The notes under the pieces are model-generated. The model searched no databases. It had not been told where the DNA came from and saw nothing but the letters and a program-made list of their open reading frames with translations. Below, piece by piece: positions 36,224-43,559 of a DNA stretch of 64,000 bases. Numbering within the stretch: the first letter of the stretch is position 1; each line of letters starts with the position of its first letter. Made by a program: the position numbers and the translations under genes. Location: assembly GCA_017935045.1 (NCBI GenBank), contig JAGBIJ010000045.1:1-64000 (forward strand), read 5' to 3'. This DNA is from Muribaculaceae bacterium (lineage in GTDB: Bacteria; Bacteroidota; Bacteroidia; Bacteroidales; Muribaculaceae).

Positions 36224-36925
36224 TCAATAGTTTGCGCCACTGTTGATCCAGTCGCGGACAAGATTGAGTTTGACATCGGACACCACTTCTACCGAATGAT
36301 CATAACTCCACGAAGCCGATTCGGTCGAGGAGAGTATGCGGTACAATACGCTCTGAGAGGCATCGTCCGGACATACGCGCATACGGTCCGGCTCCTTGAG
36401 CGAAGTCACGCCTACAAGCTCGCGGAAACTTACCCCGTCGCCCAGATGGAGTGAGGCCGCGGCATGGGACGACGCTCCGTGGCAGTTCACACAGGTGGTA
36501 TTGAATATGTCATGCTGTATGGTGGCAGACATGGAGACATCCACATTGCCGGCATCGAGAGTAATATCGGATCCGGAACAAGAGCTGCTGGCAAAGCTGG
36601 CCACACGGCGCCGCAGACGGTCGATGACACACAGCTCCACGGTCGACACTTCTGCCGGGATACCTTCGAGAACCGCATCACAGCTCCCGTCGGAGTCCGG
36701 CCTTACATTCTTGCTGATAAGGGCGTAATCATTGCCATAGGCAAAACCGGCGAGAGCCAAGGTATATCCGTCGCTCCAGCCGTCGGCTCCGGATACGGAA
36801 GCGGTCAGACGGGCCGTAGCGCCCGTCTTGTCGGCTATGCCGCTGTCGTCGTATATGCGTCCTTCGTCGCACCCTGCGAGCATGACTGCCGCGAGAAGCG
36901 GACTGATTAAAAACCTGGTCTTCAT
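36224..36925 (-). CDS. Mono-haem c-type cytochrome lipoprotein
   Basis: A 233-residue lipoprotein (lipobox LAGC, Cys19) with an N-terminal Ig-like or transthyretin-like domain (about 35-130) and one haem-binding motif, CVNCH (145-149), with Met and His residues downstream as possible sixth ligand. The haem half resembles the short cytochrome domain that Bacteroidetes and Planctomycetes fuse to surface lipoproteins. It would carry electrons in the periplasm or at the outer membrane. Its start overlaps the porin stop by one base (TGATG). Haem attachment needs a system such as the ResB-CcsA protein encoded two genes downstream. Confidence 0.85.
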   Translation of the reverse strand: MKTRFLISPLLAAVMLAGCDEGRIYDDSGIADKTGATARLTASVSGADGWSDGYTLALAGFAYGNDYALISKNVRPDSDGSCDAVLEGIPAEVSTVELCVIDRLRRRVASFASSSCSGSDITLDAGNVDVSMSATIQHDIFNTTCVNCHGASSHAAASLHLGDGVSFRELVGVTSLKEPDRMRVCPDDASQSVLYRILSSTESASWSYDHSVEVVSDVKLNLVRDWINSGANY

Positions 36926-38139
36926 CAGAACGTATATTGAGCCATTATGGTAACATTGCTTGTAGCCAGTCCGAGATTGTCCTCGTCGCGGTCCATCTGC
37001 CGGTCGTGGCCGGTGCGCCCCGTGTACTGATACATGCCTTGAAGTTTCAGATTGATTTTATCGAAGAAATAGTTGACTCCGATCGCAGGCATATTGAGCA
37101 GGCCGCCCTTGCCGGAGGAATTGCGTTCGAATATGTCATAGCGCAGGGCGCCCTGCAGCTTCGGGGTAATGAAGTAGCCGGCCTGCGCGTAGCCGCCGTA
37201 ATAGTCATAGCTCTTGTCTATCTTCTGCCGCTTGGTAAAGCCAACGTGCATGTAGTAGAACTCGGCTCCGAAATACCAGCGGTCTTTAAGCCATGAAAAC
37301 TCGGCTCCGAGGCGGAAATCGTTGGTACTCTCGTTCTCGCTCTCTACATTGAGCGAGCCGGAGATACCTACCAGCATCTTGTTGATCTTCAGGTCTCGCG
37401 GACTACCCTGAGAGGCGGGCATCACACCGAAAGGCTGCCACGTGAGACGCGCCGCATAGAGCAGCGAAGGGATGTGCCAGTCATCGGAAAAGGTCTTGGT
37501 CGCCATATTTATGTCAGCTCCGGTACCGTTGAAGATACCGACCTGGTACCCGAATTTCTTGGCGAACATGCCGTGTACCTCCACGCCGAGATCAAATCCA
37601 GTGCCTATGTGCGGTGTCACGGCGTTGAGCGAATAGGGCAATATTACGGGGGCTGTAAGCGAGGTCGGCATTACGGGGAACAGAGTCTCGCCCAGCGTGG
37701 TAAGATATGCGTGTGAGAAAGGTGTCTTGAACTTGCCTATGCGTACGCCTATCGCTTCTTTGGGGCGAATGTCGGCCCAGGCCTGCTGAAGTATCGCTCC
37801 TCCTTTGGCCGCCGCATTGATAGAGAGATTGAATGTCACGATTTTAAACGCTTTGCCGGTAAAGCCGAGTACAGCGTAAGGAATGGCGAATCCGCTGTTG
37901 GCTACATTGTCCTGATTGTAAGCGGGGTCGAGGCCGGCATCGTCATAGTAATTATAATTGGCCGACGCCTGTACGAGCAGGTAGGGCTTGAACAGGAAGT
38001 CGCCGCTCTTAGTTTCAAAGGTAAAACCCTTGTGTCCGGCCAGCGACACGACACCGTTTTCAGTATCGGCGTCATACTGGGCGAGAGCCGGAAAGACAGC
38101 TGTGAGGGAGAGAAGAAATATGGTAATCAGTTTTTTCAT
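36925..38139 (-). CDS. OprP/OprO-like outer-membrane porin
   Basis: A 404-residue protein with a clear signal peptide (ending AVFPALAQ) and long runs of alternating amphipathic strands (FKPYLLVQASANYNY, VRIGKFKTPFS, YFGAEFYYMHVG), ending in an aromatic residue (MAQYTF), the signal for outer-membrane barrel assembly. It resembles the phosphate-selective porin O/P family that in Bacteroidetes carries diverse anions and other solutes. The solute is unknown. It lies between the di-haem oxidoreductase and the mono-haem lipoprotein, so it may serve the same substrate. Confidence 0.85.
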   Translation of the reverse strand: MKKLITIFLLSLTAVFPALAQYDADTENGVVSLAGHKGFTFETKSGDFLFKPYLLVQASANYNYYDDAGLDPAYNQDNVANSGFAIPYAVLGFTGKAFKIVTFNLSINAAAKGGAILQQAWADIRPKEAIGVRIGKFKTPFSHAYLTTLGETLFPVMPTSLTAPVILPYSLNAVTPHIGTGFDLGVEVHGMFAKKFGYQVGIFNGTGADINMATKTFSDDWHIPSLLYAARLTWQPFGVMPASQGSPRDLKINKMLVGISGSLNVESENESTNDFRLGAEFSWLKDRWYFGAEFYYMHVGFTKRQKIDKSYDYYGGYAQAGYFITPKLQGALRYDIFERNSSGKGGLLNMPAIGVNYFFDKINLKLQGMYQYTGRTGHDRQMDRDEDNLGLATSNVTIMAQYTF

Positions 38140-38169
38140 GTCTTGATGTTGATATGGTTGAGAAATAGA

Positions 38170-39600
38170 TCAGAGTGACTGTAGGAATTTTACAAGAGCG
38201 TTACGGTCGTCGCGGGGCATCTGCCTGAATTTGTTTTTAGAGGCTTCTCCTTCGCCTCCGTGCCACATTATGGCTTCGACGAAATTGCGGGCACGGCCGT
38301 CATGCAGAAAGTAAGTGTGACCGTTGACCTTCTCCTGCAGTCCTATGCCCCAGAGCGGAGTGGTGCGCCACTCGTTGCCTCGGGCCAGGCCTGAGACATA
38401 GTTGTCATTGAGACCTACGCCCATTATCTCCGAGCCCATGTCGTGGAGCAGAAAATCCGAATATGGATGTATGGTCTGGTTGCCCAGCCAGGGCAGCTGT
38501 GTGCCGGCCAGCAGCGTGGCACCGCGCGGACGCGTGTGGAGAGTCGTGACATGGCACAGATGACACCCGGCCTGATAAAACATCTGCTCGCCCCGCTTTA
38601 CCTGCGGATCGTCGGTATTGCGGCGTGCCGGCACGCCGAGCGAGTGCATGTACAGGTCCACATTCTCCATATCTTCGGTCGAGACATCGAGCTTGTCGTA
38701 GGCGAGTCCCATCATCGAGCCTTCAGTCATCTGCATCTGGCCCTCGCATATCTCTTCGGGATAGCGGCTGTTGGTCACGCCCATATCGGAAGAAAAGCCG
38801 AGTTCGACGGTCAGGTCGGCATGCTGCGCCTTGTTGCCGGAAAGGCCCAGGCAGAGTTTGCCGCGTTCGGTAACATAGTTGCAGCGGCCGGAGATACCCC
38901 ATTCGGGATAGTTGCTCTGAGCGGCGAGACGCTCGATTTCCGCCGGGTCGAGAGCCATCATCTGTCCCATGCCTACGTGGCGCAGAGGCACACGCACGGT
39001 GCAGAAGAGGTCTTCGGGAGCGATTTCATCGGCATACCAGTCGGTAATAGTGTATTGCGGATATGCCAGCTCGTAGGTGTCTCCGTCAGGAAATGAGAAT
39101 GTCTGGTATTTCCAGTCGACCTTCAGTTTTCCTTCGGGCTTTACCCCATATATGGCCTGATCATGGAGGACACGGCCATATTGGCGGAAGAAGGCGCCGT
39201 TGTGGCGCGTGATATATATCAGCATTGCCGAAAAACCATAACTGCCCGAACCGCCGTCATTCCAGAGCCCGGGACGGGTGCGTCCGGCGTTGCGGTGGCA
39301 GCTGCCGCAAGAATAACCGGCATATACGGGGCCGAGGCCTCCGCCCTCGCCGGCAGCAGATGTGCGCACATCGTCATAGAGACGGTCGCCTCTTACAAAC
39401 CGCGTCAGATAATCGCCGGATACCCACGGCGCCTCGGAATCGTAAGCCACCGACGAGTTCAGGAATATAGTGGAAGTGCCCGCCGACAATTCATAGCCGG
39501 CGGGAACCTCCACATCTATCATATCCAGGCCGTCGTCATCACACGCGGAGAGCAGCGGCGTAAGGATAAGGGTCAGAAAAAACTGTTTCGTGAGATTCAT
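38170..39600 (-). CDS. Di-haem oxidoreductase lipoprotein (DUF1111/DHOR family)
   Basis: A 476-residue exported protein with a lipobox (LLSAC near residue 20). It has two c-type haem motifs: CGSCH (98-102) and CHLCH (346-350). The family is distantly related to MauG and bacterial di-haem peroxidases and is often called thiol oxidoreductase; no substrate is established. Partner genes with imelysin (irpA/irpB-type pairs) are known in other bacteria, as here. I start at the ATG at 39600, which shares its A with the imelysin stop (TGATG); the frame could extend one codon to a TTG. Periplasmic-facing or surface-facing redox function is likely. Confidence 0.9.
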   Translation of the reverse strand: MNLTKQFFLTLILTPLLSACDDDGLDMIDVEVPAGYELSAGTSTIFLNSSVAYDSEAPWVSGDYLTRFVRGDRLYDDVRTSAAGEGGGLGPVYAGYSCGSCHRNAGRTRPGLWNDGGSGSYGFSAMLIYITRHNGAFFRQYGRVLHDQAIYGVKPEGKLKVDWKYQTFSFPDGDTYELAYPQYTITDWYADEIAPEDLFCTVRVPLRHVGMGQMMALDPAEIERLAAQSNYPEWGISGRCNYVTERGKLCLGLSGNKAQHADLTVELGFSSDMGVTNSRYPEEICEGQMQMTEGSMMGLAYDKLDVSTEDMENVDLYMHSLGVPARRNTDDPQVKRGEQMFYQAGCHLCHVTTLHTRPRGATLLAGTQLPWLGNQTIHPYSDFLLHDMGSEIMGVGLNDNYVSGLARGNEWRTTPLWGIGLQEKVNGHTYFLHDGRARNFVEAIMWHGGEGEASKNKFRQMPRDDRNALVKFLQSL

Positions 39601-40751
39601 CAATTCTGGGTTTTGCGGGGAACACCGTCCTTGAACAACAGGAATTCAAGGGTATGGAAACCACGTACTGACTGTACGGCCTCTATCTTGTCGTCACCGT
39701 CGCCGTCAGTCCAGTTGAGATTGTCGTAATTGCCGGAGTTCAGAATCTGTACAATGGCATCCTGGTCAAGCGGCCAGCTGTCCATGTTGGGGTCGAGTCC
39801 GAGAGCGTCTACGGGACCGAACAGGAATGCCTCGCTCTTCTCCCAGGGCTGGCGGGCCTTGAGCCATGCGTCGCAGGCAGCTGCGAAATTGGCGTCGGAG
39901 GGGGCGGAATTGAATTTCACTACAGCATCGTAGAGAGCGGAATTGAGGTCGCGCAGCTCAGTGTAAGTGGGAATAACCACGGCATCCACGAAATTGTCGA
40001 CTACGGCCTGCAGGCGGGTGTCATCGGCATTGAAGGCCATTACCGCGTTTTTAAGATCTTTCGACAGAATCTCCTCAAGGTCTGCGCATGCAGTCATGGC
40101 AGCACGGGCCTCAGCGCTGTTGATATTGTTACGGAAGGGCTGGGGAATGGCCAGAATGACCTCTGCGGCTGTCGATATAGCCTCTTGCACACGCCGGTTC
40201 AAAGCGGGATTCCGGGCGGCTACCAGCGCGGACAGGGATTTGGGGCTTACTGTACCGTCGAGAGAACCATAGTAGGAATTGCGGATAGAGTATATATTGT
40301 TGGTATAGTCTTCACGCGAATGCCAGCTGTACCATGACTCCACGGCGTAGAGGGCACGCTCTATCTCGCCGGAGATATACAGATGGTAGGGGTCGCCTAT
40401 CTTGGCTGTGCCCACTTCGTTGGCTATGTCTGCGCAGCCGTCGATAATCTGCTCCACGCAGCTCAGAGCCGACGAGTAGTCTCCGCCCTTATGCTGCTTG
40501 AATTGCTCTGCGAACGATTCGCCGCCGTTGTAGGACACGGTCCAGTTGCTGTGCAGGTCTGCCGCGTCCTTTTTGAGCAGGGCGCCGACCTGTGTCATAT
40601 AGTTACCCCAGGATTTGGCGTTTTTGGCAGTGTAGTCGATGGCGGCGCTGTCGGCCTCTCCGGGGCCGGGAGCGGGCTTAGGATCATCGTCGGAGCATGC
40701 CGCCAGAGTCAAGCCCATCAGGGCGTAGATGGATAAGTGTTTCAGTTTCAT
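39600..40751 (-). CDS. Imelysin-family (M75) lipoprotein
   Basis: A 383-residue lipoprotein (LTLAAC, Cys near 19) with a proline-rich linker and an all-helical imelysin domain. The family's GxHxxE motif is at 364-369 (GFHTLE). Imelysin proteins (IrpA, EfeO, ICMP) bind metal and are linked to iron uptake; peptidase activity is doubtful. It begins 30 nt after the first porin gene and is translationally coupled to the di-haem oxidoreductase. This pairing supports a redox-linked metal acquisition role. It should be on the outer membrane or in the periplasm. Confidence 0.9.
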   Translation of the reverse strand: MKLKHLSIYALMGLTLAACSDDDPKPAPGPGEADSAAIDYTAKNAKSWGNYMTQVGALLKKDAADLHSNWTVSYNGGESFAEQFKQHKGGDYSSALSCVEQIIDGCADIANEVGTAKIGDPYHLYISGEIERALYAVESWYSWHSREDYTNNIYSIRNSYYGSLDGTVSPKSLSALVAARNPALNRRVQEAISTAAEVILAIPQPFRNNINSAEARAAMTACADLEEILSKDLKNAVMAFNADDTRLQAVVDNFVDAVVIPTYTELRDLNSALYDAVVKFNSAPSDANFAAACDAWLKARQPWEKSEAFLFGPVDALGLDPNMDSWPLDQDAIVQILNSGNYDNLNWTDGDGDDKIEAVQSVRGFHTLEFLLFKDGVPRKTQN

Positions 40752-40781
40752 ATCGTTTTGTTTTATTGTTTTTGATTTATC

Positions 40782-42134
40782 TTATTTTTTCAGGAACCAG
40801 GCGATGTATGCCACTCCTATTGAAAACTCGTTTTCAGAATTATAGGGGCCTTTGCCGAACATGGATGCGGTGCCTAACTGCCGGGTGGTATAGTCGGCCT
40901 TGACCACAAGATTGGGAAGCGCGTACCAGTTCAGGCCGAATTGCCATTGGCTTGTCTCCAGGCGCTTGTCCATAGTCTGCTTGCCCTGGCCGCGGTACTG
41001 CGGATTATAGTATTCGTAACGGACGTAGGGATAGATTACCGGGCATTTGCGGGTGCCTGCGAGCGCGGCTATGTTTACCCCGACCTCAGCGCCATAGCTC
41101 AGGGCGTTTTTGGCTATAGGGACAAGACGCGAATAGGGGCTCTTGTTGGAGAGCATGCGGTTGGCCTCGGAGAGCGCCGCGGAATTGCCCACGTAGCCGT
41201 AAGTCACATTGGCGCGTGCCGTCACATATTTATTGCGATACTGGGCGTCCCAGGTGCCTATGGCCACCGGGATGCGTCCGATGGACTTGTATGTCTGCTC
41301 CTTGTCGGCATTGCTGCCTGCGTCACGGCAATAATAGAATGACACGCCGGTACGCAGGCCCGGCACGCCGGTGTAGTCAACGCGGGCCACGTAGCCGGGA
41401 GAGGTAAAGTTGTCTGTCTCAAAATATCCGGCCTTTCCGCCGATAATCCACTCGTTGCGGTCGAAGCCGTTGGCATTGAGACCGGCCACTACCATCAGCT
41501 GATAGTCGAATCGGGTATAGTCGCGGCCGAAGGATCCGAACAGCTCGATACCTGTCTCGTGCCATGTGGAGGGCAGCAGAGCCGTCTCGGCCTGCCGACG
41601 CTGTGTGCCGAAGAAATTGATGGGTTCGTGGTGGGCGTTCGTCAGTCCGACCGGCACTATCAGATGACCTGCGCGGACGTTGATCTGCGGTATGATGAGG
41701 CGAGTGATATGGAATTGCTCCAGCGCTACCTCGCCACCTTTTTCTATCTCAGTCTCGTATTCTCCGTTTTCGCTGTTTTCAATCTCTACGGCGCTGCCTA
41801 CGCCGCCTGCCTCAAACTCAATCTCTGCGCCAAGTATCCACTTGGGATTGAATTTGTAATCGAAGGCCAGGACGAAGCGGGGTATCTCTATCTTGTTGCG
41901 GTGGGTGCGCGTGTTGCCCGAGGAGACTCCGGCAAACCGGTTGATGCCGTAATCCATGAAAGAGGCGCGCATCTCTCCGTATCCACCGAAGCGAAATTTG
42001 TTATAACCGGCTGTATCAGCCTGAGTAGCCGGCAGCTGGTGTCGGTCTGAAGTCGTCTGCTGAGCGGATGCCGCCGCGCCGCCTCCGGCCAGGGAGACGG
42101 CTGCGCACATCGCTATCTTCAAAATCAAATTCAT
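40782..42134 (-). CDS. Outer-membrane porin, first gene of the imelysin operon
   Basis: A 450-residue protein with a signal peptide (ending AAASAQ) and beta-barrel character: alternating strands such as WILGAEIEFEAGG, VRAGHLIVPVGL and FSIGVAYIAWFLKK at the end. It resembles OprP-like or DUF-type porins of Bacteroidetes and is distinct from the second porin in the operon. The REFRFGGYGEMR-like first strand (FRFGGYGEMRASF) is common to porins encoded next to imelysins and cytochromes. It heads the eight-gene operon. A MITE lies only 19 bp upstream of its ATG, so its original promoter is now beyond the element. Confidence 0.85.
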   Translation of the reverse strand: MNLILKIAMCAAVSLAGGGAAASAQQTTSDRHQLPATQADTAGYNKFRFGGYGEMRASFMDYGINRFAGVSSGNTRTHRNKIEIPRFVLAFDYKFNPKWILGAEIEFEAGGVGSAVEIENSENGEYETEIEKGGEVALEQFHITRLIIPQINVRAGHLIVPVGLTNAHHEPINFFGTQRRQAETALLPSTWHETGIELFGSFGRDYTRFDYQLMVVAGLNANGFDRNEWIIGGKAGYFETDNFTSPGYVARVDYTGVPGLRTGVSFYYCRDAGSNADKEQTYKSIGRIPVAIGTWDAQYRNKYVTARANVTYGYVGNSAALSEANRMLSNKSPYSRLVPIAKNALSYGAEVGVNIAALAGTRKCPVIYPYVRYEYYNPQYRGQGKQTMDKRLETSQWQFGLNWYALPNLVVKADYTTRQLGTASMFGKGPYNSENEFSIGVAYIAWFLKK

Positions 42135-42153
42135 TGCTTAAGGTTGAGTGTTA

Positions 42154-42474
42154 GAGGCTGTTTAATAACAAATGTGAATTATGGGGCGGCGGATTTTCAG
42201 GCAGAATCCGGTTAAGTCGATGGAGCATAGCGGGCTATGCGACTGAGACGCGGCCGGATTCTGACGAAAATCCGGCGGACATTGCAAATTATCCTTATTT
42301 TTTATCATTGTGTGTAAAATTATTCAACTAAGTTATTATTGCGCGGTCTCGAAATCGCAAATGTATTTTGCCCTTTGTCTCAGTCGCATAGCCCGCTATG
42401 CTCCTTCGTCTGCATGACAAAATCCAAGTTGCGATTTCGACCCCATAATTCACATTTGTTATTAAACAGCCTCT
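42154..42474. mobile_element. MITE with 33-bp terminal inverted repeats
   Basis: A 321-bp element without a gene. Its ends are perfect 33-bp inverted repeats (42154-42186 and 42442-42474, outermost GAGGCTGTTTAATAAC), flanked by a TTA direct repeat (42151-42153 and 42475-42477). Inside are two stem-loops: A (arms 42190-42198/42266-42274 and 42203-42211/42254-42262) and B (arms 42349-42360/42430-42441). Their loops carry the same 28-nt sequence in opposite orientation (42222-42249 and 42377-42404), itself partly palindromic. TNA duplications suggest mobilisation by an IS5-family (IS1031-type) transposase, which is not in the window. Confidence 0.88.
42222..42404. repeat. Inverted 28-nt core copies inside the MITE
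   Basis: Identical 28-nt segments at 42222-42249 and 42377-42404 in opposite orientation, each containing GCATAGCGGGCTATGC. They allow pairing between the two halves as an alternative to two separate hairpins. Confidence 0.85.
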
Positions 42475-42487
42475 TAGTTTCCGGGTG

Positions 42488-42495
42488 CAAAATTA
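42488..42495 (-). promoter_or_regulatory. -7 box upstream of the MITE, probable original operon promoter
   Basis: TAATTTTG on the minus strand points at the porin-imelysin operon. A transcript from here would contain the complete MITE in its 5' leader (about 350 nt before the ATG at 42134). The -33 element is unclear. Confidence 0.5.
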
Positions 42496-42555
42496 CTATG
42501 CGGCCGGAAAGTGGGAAATACCTTAAAAAAAGTAAAAATACAGGGACGAAAAAAG

Positions 42556-42583
42556 GCCGCCTACTGCTTTCGCGGTAGACGGC
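42556..42583 (-). terminator. Terminator of the esterase-like lipoprotein gene
   Basis: Stem-loop with GCCG/CGGC, CTAC/GTAG and GC/GC pairs around a TTTC loop; on the minus strand it is followed by T6. It separates the gene ending at 42606 from the MITE region. Confidence 0.8.
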
Positions 42584-42605
42584 TTTTGTGAAAATCTGTA
42601 AATTA

Positions 42606-43445
42606 TCAGCGGCGGCGGGTGTAGATCCAGCGCATGAACTCGTCGGTCTTGAAAAGGTGGAAACCGTTGTGTCCGCCCGTGGGGTAACTGCGGTAGACCA
42701 CGTCAGCGCCCATCTTCTCCAGCTCCTCGGCCAGCTTCCGGTCAGGCTCGGCGCTGACCGATCCGTCGTCGTCGCAATGCTCTAACCATAGCGAGGACTT
42801 GGCCAGCTCAGGCGCGCGGGACTTGTTGATTGCTCCGGCTATAGATGCCACACCGGCAAATCGATGCGGTTCGCGCGAAGCTATGTCGAGCGTATTGATA
42901 GCTCCCATGGAGAAGCCTGCCAGGATTATACGGTTCGGATTGATGGGGTATTCCGCCGTAATCCTGTCAATCAGCTTGTTGAGGGCCGGATAATACCATG
43001 TCGTAATATCAAACCAAGGCATTTCTGCTGAGTCGAAAGGCACAGGACGCTTAGGTATGCACCAATAGAAGTCGGGATGGCACTGCGGATACAGTACGTA
43101 GGCGGGATACTCCTTGTTGAGCGCGGCGAAATATGCGCCGCCGTGCTTGAGCTGCTTGCTGTTGTCGGTGCCCCGCTCTCCGGTGCCGTGGAGGAAAACC
43201 ACAAGAGGGAATCCCCCTTTGGGCGGTTTGGACGTGGAAGCGGGAGCGAGCAAACGATAGGGAATATCGCATCCGCTTTCGTATGTGAAAGTGCCTGATG
43301 AATATAGGCGGTCAGGATCAATGTCTTCCGCGTTGACCGGAACAGGCGGCTTAAGCTCGGCCGTCGCGTCCGAGCCACAGCTGCTGAGCGCTATGAAAAC
43401 GAGGCTAAGAAGCAATAAACGGCGTATGTTACGGAGATTTTTCAT
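42606..43445 (-). CDS. Alpha/beta-hydrolase lipoprotein (esterase/peptidase-like)
   Basis: A 279-residue lipoprotein (FIALSSC, Cys near 23) with an alpha/beta-hydrolase fold. The oxyanion segment is FLHGTGERG, the nucleophile elbow GFSMG (Ser near residue 180), and the catalytic His is probably in TGGHNGFH. This matches the exported phospholipase/carboxylesterase or prolyl-oligopeptidase-like enzymes common in Bacteroidetes, including acetyl-xylan-type esterases. Substrate unknown. It is transcribed alone, divergent from the M6 protease gene, with a -7 box at 43476-43483. Confidence 0.85.
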   Translation of the reverse strand: MKNLRNIRRLLLLSLVFIALSSCGSDATAELKPPVPVNAEDIDPDRLYSSGTFTYESGCDIPYRLLAPASTSKPPKGGFPLVVFLHGTGERGTDNSKQLKHGGAYFAALNKEYPAYVLYPQCHPDFYWCIPKRPVPFDSAEMPWFDITTWYYPALNKLIDRITAEYPINPNRIILAGFSMGAINTLDIASREPHRFAGVASIAGAINKSRAPELAKSSLWLEHCDDDGSVSAEPDRKLAEELEKMGADVVYRSYPTGGHNGFHLFKTDEFMRWIYTRRR

Positions 43446-43475
43446 GGGCAGGATGCAAAATATTATATCGGATTA

Positions 43476-43483
43476 CAAAGATA
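43476..43483 (-). promoter_or_regulatory. -7 box of the esterase-like gene
   Basis: TATCTTTG on the minus strand, 30 nt before the ATG at 43445. Confidence 0.55.
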
Positions 43484-43497
43484 ACCAAAATAATTGG

Positions 43498-43505
43498 TAT
43501 ATTTG
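43498..43505 (+). promoter_or_regulatory. -7 box of the M6 protease gene
   Basis: TATATTTG, 54 nt before the ATG at 43560; back to back with the minus-strand box at 43476-43483. Confidence 0.55.
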
Positions 43506-43559
43506 CATGCCGAAACGTGTATCTCACTAAAAATTATTTACAACATATAAATTAACCTA

